Shown here in pieces: positions 1 to 7,339 of a stretch of DNA of 8,866 bases. The position numbers and the translations under genes were made by a program. The notes beneath the pieces were generated by a model. It saw only the letters and a program-made list of their open reading frames with translations, searched no databases and was not told where the DNA came from. The stretch is from an uncultured Candidatus Altimarinota bacterium (GTDB lineage Bacteria > Patescibacteriota > Gracilibacteria > CAIRYL01): assembly GCA_947311645.1 (NCBI GenBank), contig CAMZKZ010000011.1, positions 1 to 8,866 of the forward strand. The letters run 5' to 3'. Positions within the stretch are counted from its first letter, which is position 1, and each line of letters opens with the position of its first letter.

Positions 1-134
1 AAAAAATATTCTACATGTCCCCCCATTCCAAGAGTTGCATCTATATGATGAGTAGAGTTTTTAATCTGTAAAAACTCTGCTGATTCTTTCCAAAGAACAG
101 AGTAGTGAATTGAAGATTGAGTAAATTTTGTCAT
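1..134 (-). CDS. rsmH: 16S rRNA (cytosine1402-N4)-methyltransferase RsmH, N-terminal part, cut by the window edge
   Basis: The minus strand from ATG at 134-132 stays open to base 1 (44 codons). The product starts MTKFTQSSIHYSVLWKES, followed by a stretch holding IDATLGMGGHVEY. The early H-Y-S-V-L block matches the H-x-P/S-V-L start of the RsmH (MraW) family. D-A-T-L-G-M-G-G-H matches its SAM-binding motif I (D-x-T-x-G-x-G-G-H). Family members methylate N4 of C1402 in the 16S rRNA decoding centre and are about 300 residues long, so most of the gene lies to the left. No mraZ precedes it, unlike in many dcw clusters; the upstream neighbour on the same strand is a kinase-like gene ending in a terminator. 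No Shine-Dalgarno is visible before the ATG. A weak promoter (TTATCA, 16 nt, TACACT on the minus strand, 218-191) would overlap that terminator. Confidence 0.9.
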   Translation of the reverse strand, partial: MTKFTQSSIHYSVLWKESAEFLQIKNSTHHIDATLGMGGHVEYF

Positions 135-204
135 TATGGCAAACAAAAATAAGGTGTGAAAAATATGAAGAGTGTTCACATTTTCTTTATAGTGTAATCG
201 TAAC

Positions 205-242
205 AAAAAAACTGATAATTTTTAATGGAATTATCAGTTTTT
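205..242 (-). terminator. Intrinsic terminator of the kinase-like gene
   Basis: This is a perfect 14-bp inverted repeat, AAAAACTGATAATT at 207-220 against AATTATCAGTTTTT at 229-242, with an 8-nt loop. On the minus strand it ends in a run of seven T (211-205). It starts 12 bases past the TAA of the minus-strand gene at 254-1540, so it ends that transcript and separates it from rsmH. Confidence 0.85.
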
Positions 243-253
243 GAGCGTGGCTG

Positions 254-1540
254 TTATTGTATTGCGGTTAGCCATTTATCGTGGTGTGTATTTTTTATGC
301 TTTGTATATAGTTAGTACGTTGGGGAGAAAAAGAGCTTGTTTTTGTGAGAAAAAAATTAATGCTGTCATATAGAGACATATTCGCTTTAATTATATCTAA
401 TTTTTCCAAGTGTATATCTATTGGTTGTGATATTTTATTTATATCACTAACTTTTACCATATCTAAGTCTCCAATAACATGTCCTATTCGTGAAGATTTT
501 TTATTTACAAGAAAAAATATTGAATCGGGTGCAAGCTTGATGTTCTTTTTTATTGCGTTATCTATGGTTGCACTGATATCACTGATTAATGCATCGAGTG
601 TTTTTTTGGAAATACTGTATTCGGATGGCGTAAACCCCGGAGGAAGACCATTATTTGGAGCAATTGCGAATGTTCCATTTTTATTCAAGTTTGTTGTGAG
701 TATTGAATTGTTTTCTAGGTTAACTCTGAGGGTTGTAAATGTTGGAATATTTGCCTTTTGGAGTGATTCGTGTATTTCGAGTTGAGAGTTGAGTTCAGCA
801 GGAGAATGCATTCTTTTTGTAGCCATTGTTACATTTCTGCTTCTTCCATTTGGTCCTTGCACTTCTACTCTTCCTTTGGATACAGTTCCATATCCACCGT
901 GTCCAAGGGGTTTTGAATCACCACGGTATGTTACTGTTGATGTTCGTCCTGCATGATTTCTATATTCTATTGGATTTGGCTGTAAATGTGCTTGATGTGG
1001 GTTGTAGCTATTAAAATCACTGTATGAACTTTGCATGCTTGAGGAGTGTTGTGTTTTTTGTATGCTCTGTGTTTTTGATGGTTGTTTTGAGATTATATTG
1101 TAAACCTTTTGATATTGTGACTTGGTTACAGATATTATTTTTTTTACACCATTTTGTGTTGCATGAATAATATATCGTCCCGGAATAGAATCGGCGATTA
1201 CCTTTGTTATATGCATAGCTCCTTTTAGAAGAGCGCCAAAAAATACTTCAAATTCTTGTCCATCAATAAGGCCTTGCTGTTCCGTTTTTTTATCAAAAGA
1301 CGCTCTTCGTAATGCATTTTGGCATTGTTGTACTTTGTGTTGTGCTTCAGTTAAATGATGATGTATTTGCTTGGAGTATTTATTTTTTTCTGCTTGTTGT
1401 AGGGAATCGTTTAGAGCTTTGTTGAAAGATGGGGCGGCATCTCTACATTCTTGGGGGTAATTTAGTCTTCGACTATCGTTAAAAACAATTTTTTGTTCTA
1501 AAAAATTGTTTTGTATGTTCTTGTGTGTATGTATTTGCAT
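254..1540 (-). CDS. Protein kinase-fold protein, probable pseudokinase, with long N-terminal extension
   Basis: This 428-residue protein belongs to no named family that I recognise. Residues 1-200 are polar and rich in Q, H, S and N; a more hydrophobic amphipathic part sits at about 95-150. From residue 205 it looks like a protein kinase N-lobe: glycine loop L-G-H-G-G-Y-G-T-V (212-220), the ATP-anchoring lysine in M-A-T-K-R-M (K242), and a candidate helix-C glutamate (E255 or E258). In the C-lobe, L-A-P-D-S-I-F-F (336-343) aligns with the catalytic loop, but the HRD aspartate position reads K335 and the loop asparagine reads S340. The DFG position reads D-L-D (358-360), keeping the metal-binding aspartate. 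Only about 70 residues follow, so the C-lobe is short. I infer a nucleotide-binding pseudokinase or a very divergent kinase. No signal peptide or clear membrane helix is seen. It has its own terminator and a candidate promoter. Confidence 0.7.
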   Translation of the reverse strand: MQIHTHKNIQNNFLEQKIVFNDSRRLNYPQECRDAAPSFNKALNDSLQQAEKNKYSKQIHHHLTEAQHKVQQCQNALRRASFDKKTEQQGLIDGQEFEVFFGALLKGAMHITKVIADSIPGRYIIHATQNGVKKIISVTKSQYQKVYNIISKQPSKTQSIQKTQHSSSMQSSYSDFNSYNPHQAHLQPNPIEYRNHAGRTSTVTYRGDSKPLGHGGYGTVSKGRVEVQGPNGRSRNVTMATKRMHSPAELNSQLEIHESLQKANIPTFTTLRVNLENNSILTTNLNKNGTFAIAPNNGLPPGFTPSEYSISKKTLDALISDISATIDNAIKKNIKLAPDSIFFLVNKKSSRIGHVIGDLDMVKVSDINKISQPIDIHLEKLDIIKANMSLYDSINFFLTKTSSFSPQRTNYIQSIKNTHHDKWLTAIQ

Positions 1541-1571
1541 AAAAAGTTTAATTAAAATAGTGCTTCATACT

Positions 1572-1600
1572 ATGTTAATACATATACAATAAAAAAGCAA
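1572..1600 (-). promoter_or_regulatory. Candidate promoter of the kinase-like gene
   Basis: Reading the minus strand, TTGCTT (1600-1595) is followed after 17 bases by TAACAT (1577-1572), four of six matches to each sigma-70 box. A start near 1565 would leave a 5' leader of about 25 bases. It lies in the 69-base gap after the MFS gene. No terminator hairpin is visible in this gap, so read-through from the MFS gene is also possible. Confidence 0.35.
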
Positions 1601-1609
1601 GTATATGTT

Positions 1610-2737
1610 TTACATTTCTTTTAGAAAAAAACTTAAAAATCCTGCTAAAAATAGTGCAAATGCAAGTGCATATATTCCTATAAAATGGAATGCAAGAGCC
1701 GTAAGTGTGAAAAAGAGAAATCGTGTCGCTCCTAAAATCCATTCTCGTGTAATAAGAAAAGTGTAGCTATCGCTAGAGTGTTCCGCTCTTTTATATACTT
1801 GAGAATAAAAAGAAACTCCGAAAAGTGGTCCAAGAAGTCCGGCAGAAAAAGAAAGGGCTGTTGCGAATGCTATGTTTGGAAAAAATGCTAATATTCCTCG
1901 TGGGGCAATATCTAGAAATCGTGCGAACGATCCCCATTGTATAAGTTTTTCACTTGAGTATTTATCGGTTAAAAATCCAACAACTTTTGCTGAAACAATT
2001 TCTATACTTGCCATAATAAAAAACATTCCTCCAATAAGGGTATATTTTTGTAAAGAAATTTTTAATAAAATGGGGTACACAAGCATAAGTGATGATGTTT
2101 GCACTCCTTCTACAATAGACATTTGAAAAAAAGATTTTTGAAGGGTGTGTGTTGTAAAAAATGTGTAACTCTTTTGTAGTGTTGGTAAAATAGGATTTTT
2201 TGTTTGTGAAACAGGAATACGAAGTGCAAAAATAAATGCAATGAAATATAAAAAAATAGAAAGAGAAAGTATGTAATTTGTCCAACCGTTATCTATTAGA
2301 AATCCAGAAAGAAGTGGTCCAATAATTATAGCTCCCATGTTTACAGCTTGCATACTTCCTAAAAAACTTCCTCGGATTGATTCGTTTACGATTTCTATAT
2401 TAATCCAGTGTAAAGATGGGTATAATAAAGAAATTTGTAAAACAGAACTGAGAATAATAAGAAGAAGTGTAAAAAAAGATGAATCACCAAAGATAAGTAA
2501 AAAGAGGTTTATACATAAAAATAAAATTCCAGATGCAAGTTTTTGCTGAATAGATAAAAAAGAGATTTTGTGTACATGAAAAACTCCAAAGCTTATAAGT
2601 CCGTATAGTATTCCGAATGTAAATAGAATTTCTTCAAAAGAAAAACGAAATTTCTCCATGAGTAAAAATGCGAAAAAGAATCCGGTAAGAGCATTTCCAA
2701 GTGATAAAAATGCTTGCATATATAATAGGTTTTTCAT
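1610..2737 (-). CDS. Major facilitator superfamily (MFS) transporter
   Basis: This 375-residue, strongly hydrophobic protein has about 12 predicted transmembrane helices, roughly at 5-27, 36-56, 66-84, 87-107, 127-148, 154-173, 206-227, 233-256, 273-290, 292-311, 332-350 and 352-372, with a cytoplasmic linker near 174-203. G-A-I-I-I-G-P-L-L-S-G (135-145) in helix 5 resembles MFS motif C, typical of antiporter or efflux members. G-F-L-T-D-K-Y-S-S-E-K (254-264) after helix 8 is a degenerate motif A, the usual second-half copy; the first-half copy is eroded. This supports a proton-coupled permease of the inner membrane. The substrate cannot be read from sequence. The start is the first ATG after the divergent intergenic region; a downstream in-frame ATG (Met7) would still keep helix 1. 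No Shine-Dalgarno is present. The stop is TAA. Confidence 0.8.
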   Translation of the reverse strand: MKNLLYMQAFLSLGNALTGFFFAFLLMEKFRFSFEEILFTFGILYGLISFGVFHVHKISFLSIQQKLASGILFLCINLFLLIFGDSSFFTLLLIILSSVLQISLLYPSLHWINIEIVNESIRGSFLGSMQAVNMGAIIIGPLLSGFLIDNGWTNYILSLSIFLYFIAFIFALRIPVSQTKNPILPTLQKSYTFFTTHTLQKSFFQMSIVEGVQTSSLMLVYPILLKISLQKYTLIGGMFFIMASIEIVSAKVVGFLTDKYSSEKLIQWGSFARFLDIAPRGILAFFPNIAFATALSFSAGLLGPLFGVSFYSQVYKRAEHSSDSYTFLITREWILGATRFLFFTLTALAFHFIGIYALAFALFLAGFLSFFLKEM

Positions 2738-2782
2738 TGTGTTGCGTATTCTTAAAAAAATATATTTTGATTTATTGGTGTG

Positions 2783-2813
2783 TATTCTATCATATGTACT
2801 TCTGTATAGAATA
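2783..2813. repeat. 8-bp inverted repeat, possible operator or opposed -10 boxes
   Basis: TATTCTAT at 2783-2790 and ATAGAATA at 2806-2813 are perfect reverse complements separated by 15 bases. Each arm contains a TAGAAT box, one per strand (2789-2784 minus, 2807-2812 plus). The minus-strand box lies about 47 bases before the MFS start. No good -35 boxes pair with them, so this could be a regulator site or chance in AT-rich DNA. Confidence 0.3.
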
Positions 2814-2890
2814 TCTGAACTGTATATTCATTGTAAGTATAATATATATATTTAGGTATAAATATTTATTTATTGCAAGCATACTACTTG

Positions 2891-2912
2891 AAGAAGAAAT
2901 CAAGAAGAAATC
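2891..2912 (+). repeat. Perfect 11-bp tandem duplication
   Basis: AAGAAGAAATC occurs twice in immediate succession (2891-2901 and 2902-2912) in the divergent intergenic region. It lies upstream of the candidate promoter of the SLH gene. No function is evident; replication slippage is the simplest origin. Confidence 0.6.
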
Positions 2913-2934
2913 AAAGACTCTCTCTTGAAGATTA

Positions 2935-2962
2935 TTGTCTTTTTGGTAAAATATTTTAGAAT
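2935..2962 (+). promoter_or_regulatory. Candidate promoter of the SLH-domain gene
   Basis: TTGTCT (2935-2940), a 16-base spacer and TAGAAT (2957-2962) give four and five matches to the sigma-70 boxes. A start near 2969 leaves a leader of about 74 bases. An alternative is TTGAAT at 2988 with poorly placed -10 boxes near 3012-3019. Confidence 0.35.
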
Positions 2963-3042
2963 AAAATTTATTATACAATATAAGCAGTTGAATGTGTTTG
3001 TGTGTATAGAATTTATATTATTGTTTTTTTAATTATATCGGT

Positions 3043-4107
3043 ATGAATTTTGGTTTTCTTAAAAAAGGAACAGCGTTCCTTGTTTCGTTTGTAGTACTCT
3101 TTTCTGGAATGTTATCTTCGGTTGTATCTGCTGAGATAGTGGAAGAAGTTCCAGTGCAACAAGTACAAGGAAGTGGAGGAAGTAATCCTCTTGTTGTCGC
3201 ACGACTTCGTGCAGAAGGGTTGGAACGGCAGAAAAAATTAGCAGAGGAGGAAGCATTGCGAGCACTTGAAGAAAAAGAAAAAGGAGTTGAACAAAGTGAT
3301 TCGAGATATGCCGTGCAAGAATTACCAGAATATATTCCTGATTTTAAAACGATAGGAGATGTGAAAGCCGAACAAGAAGCGAAGTTGCAGGCAGAATTAG
3401 CATTACAAGCTGTTGTGACAGAGCAAACTTTAACGGAAAAAAGAGAAAATCTTTCTCGTCTTATTGAGTCATCAGATTTTTCAACACAGTTCTCGGATAT
3501 TGATGATTCAGATCAAAAAGAAAGTATTGTTATATTAGATGCGTTGAATATTGTTTCTGGGCGAGAAAATACGAAATTTAAACCAAGTGAAAGCATTACA
3601 CGAAAAGAAGCGATAAAGATTTCTACACTTGTTTCTGGTGATGAAATTGTAGTGCGAACATCTTCTTCTGTTGCAGATATTGATGATTCAGATTGGTCTG
3701 TTCCATATGTTGAGGCGTTAATTGAAGATGAAATTATTCACCTTGATGGTGCAGGAAACCTAGAAGGAGATTTAGCACTTACTGTGGATGAGGCATTTGC
3801 ATTGTATTTATTGACGGCAGGTGTATGTATAGAAGTTGATGAAACTGTATTTCCTTTGTATTCAGGATTTGCGAAAAATTATTCTTCAGATGTAATAATA
3901 TCTGATTATAAAACAGATGCAGTTGAAGGAATAGAAATGAGTCGAGAAGATTTTGCACAGCTTTCGGTTGATATTTTTAATGTGTTATCGCTAACTGTTG
4001 ATTACTCTCCATCTGTGCAATTATTGGGAGAACAATATTCTGCATCGCAGGTTGTAGAAGAAGAATCGTTATTACGGGAAAAACTATTAGAGTTTATATC
4101 TCAGTAG
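3043..4107 (+). CDS. Secreted S-layer homology (SLH) domain protein
   Basis: This 354-residue protein starts with a Sec signal peptide: lysines at 7-8, a hydrophobic core at about 10-25, and V-S-A at 28-30 as the likely cleavage site before E31. Residues 50-80 and 105-140 are rich in charged residues and alanine and likely form coiled coils. SLH-like repeats follow. The first is about 150-195, with F-S-D-I-D-D-S-D and the typical I-T-R-K-E-A end. The second is about 210-258, with V-A-D-I-D-D-S-D-W and P-Y-V-E-A-L-I. A degraded third may lie at about 275-316. SLH domains usually anchor exported proteins to the cell wall or S-layer, so the product probably sits at the cell surface, the coiled coil perhaps bridging domains. 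No catalytic domain is visible, and there is only one cysteine (C262). The gene is monocistronic, with its own terminator 22 bases past the TAG stop. Confidence 0.8.
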   Translation: MNFGFLKKGTAFLVSFVVLFSGMLSSVVSAEIVEEVPVQQVQGSGGSNPLVVARLRAEGLERQKKLAEEEALRALEEKEKGVEQSDSRYAVQELPEYIPDFKTIGDVKAEQEAKLQAELALQAVVTEQTLTEKRENLSRLIESSDFSTQFSDIDDSDQKESIVILDALNIVSGRENTKFKPSESITRKEAIKISTLVSGDEIVVRTSSSVADIDDSDWSVPYVEALIEDEIIHLDGAGNLEGDLALTVDEAFALYLLTAGVCIEVDETVFPLYSGFAKNYSSDVIISDYKTDAVEGIEMSREDFAQLSVDIFNVLSLTVDYSPSVQLLGEQYSASQVVEEESLLREKLLEFISQ

Positions 4108-4129
4108 TCTAGAAATGCTGGGTATTAGT

Positions 4130-4162
4130 AAAAAAATAGAGCTATTATAGCTCTATTTTTTT
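4130..4162 (+). terminator. Intrinsic terminator of the SLH gene, possibly bidirectional
   Basis: AAAAAAATAGAGCT (4130-4143) pairs perfectly with AGCTCTATTTTTTT (4149-4162), and one more A-T pair leaves a 3-base loop. The plus strand ends in seven T. The A-run on the left arm would give a U-tract on the minus strand too, so it could catch leftward infB read-through. Confidence 0.88.
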
Positions 4163-4252
4163 GTTATTTAAGTGGTATTGTGATGATATGGTGACGATGT
4201 TGTAATGCTGTTGTAAATAATATTTCTTTTATTGCAGGAAATATTTCAGTAT

Positions 4253-4285
4253 AAAAAAACAGTTCATTACACAATGAACTGTTTT
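4253..4285 (-). terminator. Intrinsic terminator of infB
   Basis: AAAACAGTTCATT (4256-4268) pairs with AATGAACTGTTTT (4273-4285) around a 4-base loop. On the minus strand the hairpin is followed by seven T (4259-4253). It lies 20 bases past the infB TAG stop. The 90 bases between this and the SLH terminator hold nothing recognisable. Confidence 0.88.
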
Positions 4286-4304
4286 ATTATTATTATATAT
4301 GTTT

Positions 4305-7004
4305 CTATTTTTTAGCGTCTTCTTCTTTTTCTAACTCAGCCATTTCTGCTTCTTCTTTCGCTTTGGCTTTTTCTTCTTTTGCTTTTTGTGCAGCAGCTTT
4401 CTTTTCTGCTGCTTTTTTTGCATCCGCGATTTGTACGCTTCGCATTGTTTTTGGTACGGTCTCTTGAATTACTCCTTGAATAAAATCTCCTTCAAGCACT
4501 TCATCCATAAATCCTTCAACATTGAGTCCGCATTCTTGTGGAGATTCTATTTTCTTAACCTTCTCTTCAAAATGTTGAATTCCGGTTAGTTTTCCTTCTC
4601 CAAGAGTTATTATTTCTCCATCTACTCTTCGTGTAAAACGAAGCTCACATGGGTGTTCAAAGAATCCATTTGATACTTTACCACCAATAATTTTTCGTTT
4701 TCCTTTTGTATAAAAGATTCCTTTTACATCAAGTGTTCCAGTAATTTTTTCAATAATATCGGGAATAAGCATTGCTTCAAGTCTTGATTCAATGTCTTCA
4801 AGAATATTATATATAATGCTGTATTCTATGATTTCAACACCTTCTTTTTCTGCTAATTGTTTTACAGAGCTTGAAACAGGTGAGTGAAATGCAATAATAA
4901 TTCCATTTGCAGCAGCGGCTGTCATTATATCATTTTCTGATACTGCACCAGCTTTCGTGTTTACAATTTTTACATCTACTTCACTGTTTCCAATTGCGTT
5001 TAAAGATTGTTCAATGGCTTCGATAGATCCAATTGTATCGGCAGTAATAACAATATTTAAATATTTCTTTGAGCTTTCCCCTATAGAACTGAGAATATCA
5101 GATAATCCAGTATTCGTTTTCTTTTGCGAGTGTTTCAGTTCTTCAAGTTCTTGTTTTTTCTGTTTTAATTCTTTTTCTGTTCCAACTACTTGAAAAATAT
5201 CTCCTGGTTCTGGAAGGTCTGCCATTCCTGAAATTCGAACTGCACCAGATGGAGGTACTTGTTTTAATCGTTTTCCATTTTCATCAATCATTACTTTTAC
5301 CTTCCCCCATGTTGAACCAAGTATAAATCTATCTCGGAGTTTCATTGTTCCTGTATTTACCAGAACTGTTGCTACTGGTCCCATTCCAGGGTCAAGATGA
5401 GATTCAATTACTGTTCCTACTGCAAGCCGTTTTGGATTTGCTTTGAGTTCTAGTACTTCAGCTTGAAGAAGGATTATTTCAAGGAGTTCATCTATTCCAA
5501 TATTTTTTAATGCAGATACTTCAACCATTGGGATTGTTCCACCCCAATCTTCTACTTGAATATGGTGTTCTGAAAGTTCTCCTTTAAGTTTATCTATATT
5601 TGCAGTGTCTTTGTCGATTTTATTTGCTGCAACAATTATACTTGCTCCAGCTTCTTTTGCATGAGCAATAGCTTCAATTGTTTGTGGTTTTACTCCATCG
5701 TCTGCGGCAACAACCAATACTACAATATCTGCAGTTTTTGCTCCTCGAGATCGCATTGCGGTAAATGCTGCATGTCCTGGAGTGTCAAGAAAGGTAATAT
5801 TTTTTTTATTTTTAACTATTGAATATGCTCCAATATGTTGCGTAATTCCTCCGCTTTCTTTTGTCGTAACTTTTGTATTTCGAATTGCATCAAGAATAGA
5901 TGTTTTTCCATGGTCTACATGTCCTACCACTGCAACGATAGGAGCTCTTTCTTTTAGTTTTGCTGGATCTTCTTGAAGAAGGATAGAAAGATTTCCTTCT
6001 AGTAGGTCTGCAGAAGACATTCCTTCTTCTTCTTGTTTTACTGTTACTTCAAGTTCTTCAGAGATAATTTCTGCAGTTTCGTAATCAATTTTTTGTGTAA
6101 TATTCGCAATTATTCCATTTTTAATAAGTTCTGTTATTACAATAGAAGTAGGAACTCCAATTTTTTCTGCAAATTCTTTCACTGAAAGTTCTGCAGGAAG
6201 AAGTACGATTCCTTCTTTTTTTGTAAAGATTTGTTCTTGTCTCTTTATTCGTTTTAATTTTCGTTCTCGAATAGCTTCATCTTCTTCTTCTTTTCGTTTT
6301 TGTCGTGCAAGTTCTCGGTTTTCTTTTCGTTTTTTAGCTGCTTCCGCTTCTTCTTTTGTAATTTCGATTTTTCGCATTACTTTTCGAGCAGGATTTACTT
6401 TCTTTTTCGTTTCGGTGTTTTTATTTGCCGAAGGGGTTGGTTTAAATTTATTTGGACGATTTTCATTACCTGTGTTCGTTGTTCGAGGAGAAGAGTTTTT
6501 TGCATTTCTACTTTCTGCTTGTTTTTTTGATCGTTCAAGCTCTTTTTTCTTTTCTTCTTCTATTCGTAATAATACCGCTTGTTTTCGCCGTACTGCTTCT
6601 GCTTCTTTTTCTTTTTCAATTCGCCCTTTGTCTCCTTGTGATTGAGCTCCTATACCTCGTAATTTTTCTAATGTAGAAAGGGTTGATCGTTTAAGAGGTT
6701 TCGCTATAGGTGCTGCTTTTATTATTTTCTTTTCTGGTGCAGGAACAGAGTTCTCACTTTTTTGAGTAGAGTCGTTTGTAGTATTTTCATCAACTTCTTC
6801 GCTATTGTGTTCAAGCGGAGGGCAAGAAATTTTTAGCATTCGAGATGCAACTCGGACAATTCCGGATGCAATACTAAGTGGCATTGATTTATCAAGAGGT
6901 TTTACTCCAGGAAAATTAACCTTTTGGAGAATTTTTTCTCGTAAGTCTCGAGATGATATACCTAAGTGTTTTGCGACTTGCGCAGTTCTAATTGTTTGAT
7001 CCAT
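4305..7004 (-). CDS. infB: Translation initiation factor IF-2
   Basis: This 899-residue GTPase brings fMet-tRNA to the 30S subunit and promotes 50S joining. Residues 1-60 resemble a short winged-helix-like N-terminal module. Residues 60-260 form a long charged, Lys/Glu/Arg-rich linker, and 264-325 is the IF2_N domain. The G domain shows every signature: G1 GHVDHGKT (361-368), switch I GGITQHIGA (385-393), G3 DTPGH (407-411), G4 NKID (461-464) and G5 SALK (497-500). Beta-barrel domain II follows (about 525-610), then domain III (about 645-745) and the fMet-tRNA-binding C2 domain, ending near 850 with F-I-Q-G-V-I-Q-E-T-V. An extra tail of about 49 residues (851-899), almost all K, E and A, extends past the usual family end. 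The start ATG (7004-7002) has no Shine-Dalgarno. The usual nusA/rbfA neighbours are absent: the gene stands alone, divergent from tRNA-Gly/rpsL/rpsG. The stop is TAG. Confidence 0.98.
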   Translation of the reverse strand: MDQTIRTAQVAKHLGISSRDLREKILQKVNFPGVKPLDKSMPLSIASGIVRVASRMLKISCPPLEHNSEEVDENTTNDSTQKSENSVPAPEKKIIKAAPIAKPLKRSTLSTLEKLRGIGAQSQGDKGRIEKEKEAEAVRRKQAVLLRIEEEKKKELERSKKQAESRNAKNSSPRTTNTGNENRPNKFKPTPSANKNTETKKKVNPARKVMRKIEITKEEAEAAKKRKENRELARQKRKEEEDEAIRERKLKRIKRQEQIFTKKEGIVLLPAELSVKEFAEKIGVPTSIVITELIKNGIIANITQKIDYETAEIISEELEVTVKQEEEGMSSADLLEGNLSILLQEDPAKLKERAPIVAVVGHVDHGKTSILDAIRNTKVTTKESGGITQHIGAYSIVKNKKNITFLDTPGHAAFTAMRSRGAKTADIVVLVVAADDGVKPQTIEAIAHAKEAGASIIVAANKIDKDTANIDKLKGELSEHHIQVEDWGGTIPMVEVSALKNIGIDELLEIILLQAEVLELKANPKRLAVGTVIESHLDPGMGPVATVLVNTGTMKLRDRFILGSTWGKVKVMIDENGKRLKQVPPSGAVRISGMADLPEPGDIFQVVGTEKELKQKKQELEELKHSQKKTNTGLSDILSSIGESSKKYLNIVITADTIGSIEAIEQSLNAIGNSEVDVKIVNTKAGAVSENDIMTAAAANGIIIAFHSPVSSSVKQLAEKEGVEIIEYSIIYNILEDIESRLEAMLIPDIIEKITGTLDVKGIFYTKGKRKIIGGKVSNGFFEHPCELRFTRRVDGEIITLGEGKLTGIQHFEEKVKKIESPQECGLNVEGFMDEVLEGDFIQGVIQETVPKTMRSVQIADAKKAAEKKAAAQKAKEEKAKAKEEAEMAELEKEEDAKK

Positions 7005-7031
7005 TATATATGTAGTCTAAAAATCTTGTAA

Positions 7032-7040
7032 ATTCTAGCA
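7032..7040 (-). promoter_or_regulatory. Candidate extended -10 promoter of infB
   Basis: On the minus strand, TGC directly precedes TAGAAT (7040-7032), an extended -10 arrangement. A start near 7025 would leave about 20 bases before the infB ATG. There is only a T-rich stretch at the -35 position. Confidence 0.4.
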
Positions 7041-7073
7041 TGTAGAGATAAAAGAAAAAAGTTAAAATTCTGC

Positions 7074-7103
7074 ATTATAAAATAACTTTTAAGAAAAAGT
7101 AAA
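7074..7103 (-). promoter_or_regulatory. Candidate upstream promoter of infB
   Basis: On the minus strand, TTTACT (7103-7098), an 18-base spacer and a consensus TATAAT (7079-7074) would start transcription near 7067, about 60 bases before the infB ATG. It lies back to back with the tRNA promoter at 7111-7140. Confidence 0.45.
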
Positions 7104-7110
7104 AAAAAGC

Positions 7111-7140
7111 TTGCATTGTTTTGTTTTTTTCTTATATACT
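7111..7140 (+). promoter_or_regulatory. Promoter of tRNA-Gly and probably rpsL-rpsG
   Basis: TTGCAT (7111-7116) and TATACT (7135-7140), spaced by 18 T-rich bases, sit so that transcription would begin near 7147, 15 bases before the mature tRNA. The -10 box matches five of six consensus positions; the -35 box is weak. Confidence 0.55.
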
Positions 7141-7161
7141 GTTTTTCGCTGAAAAGCATTT

Positions 7162-7236
7162 GCGGGTATAGCTCAGTTGGTAGAGTCCCGGCCTTCCAAG
7201 CCGGTTGCACGAGTTCGAGCCTCGTTGCCCGCTCCA
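7162..7236 (+). tRNA. tRNA-Gly (anticodon UCC), CCA encoded
   Basis: A complete 75-base cloverleaf can be folded by eye. The acceptor stem pairs GCGGGTA with TGCCCGC. The D arm is GCTC-AGTTGGTA-GAGT with one G-U pair. The anticodon arm is CCGGC-CTTCCAA-GCCGG, giving anticodon UCC, which reads GGA and probably GGG. The variable loop has four bases. The T arm is ACGAG-TTCGAGC-CTCGT. The discriminator is U73, usual for bacterial tRNA-Gly, and CCA is encoded at 7234-7236. No terminator follows, so it is probably cotranscribed with rpsL and cut out by RNase P and a 3' nuclease. The anticodon is the ordinary UCC, not the UCA seen in lineages that read UGA as glycine. Confidence 0.96.
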
Positions 7237-7259
7237 AAATTACATCTTTTTAAGAATTA

Positions 7260-7296
7260 TCCACTCCCTAGTAAGTATTACACTTTCAGGAGTGGA
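7260..7296 (+). promoter_or_regulatory. Stem-loop in the rpsL leader
   Basis: TCCACTCC (7260-7267) pairs perfectly with GGAGTGGA (7289-7296). The loop contains a small inner hairpin, GTAA-GTA-TTAC (7271-7281). It lies between the tRNA and rpsL. No U-tract follows directly, so it is unlikely to be a terminator. It could be an mRNA stabiliser, a processing site, or a ribosomal-protein autoregulatory structure. No protein-binding consensus is recognisable. Confidence 0.4.
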
Positions 7297-7339
7297 AATT
7301 TCTTTTATAGACAAAAAGTTATTTTTATTCATATTTACT

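Larger units (their letters stand above)
2738..3042. other. Divergent intergenic region between the MFS and SLH genes
   Basis: These 305 very AT-rich bases hold no convincing gene; the short frames crossing it look like chance openings. It must carry the start signals for both outward-facing genes. I see an 8-bp inverted repeat containing -10-like boxes (2783-2813), a perfect 11-bp tandem duplication (2891-2912) and a candidate plus-strand promoter (2935-2962). A second -10-like TAGAAT lies at 3007-3012 with no good -35 box. Confidence 0.6.

Noticed and set aside
345..785. 146-residue plus-strand frame inside the kinase-like gene
   Set aside because: It is antisense to the kinase-like region with recognisable motifs; no family features were seen.
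7004..7237. 77-residue minus-strand frame starting MERATRLELV
   Set aside because: It is read from the antisense of tRNA-Gly; this type of peptide is a well-known artefact of antisense tRNA frames. It also covers the infB promoter region.
7205..7339. N-terminal extension of rpsL from an ATG at 7205
   Set aside because: It starts inside the tRNA, and S12 family proteins begin at the MPTINQL start at 7340.
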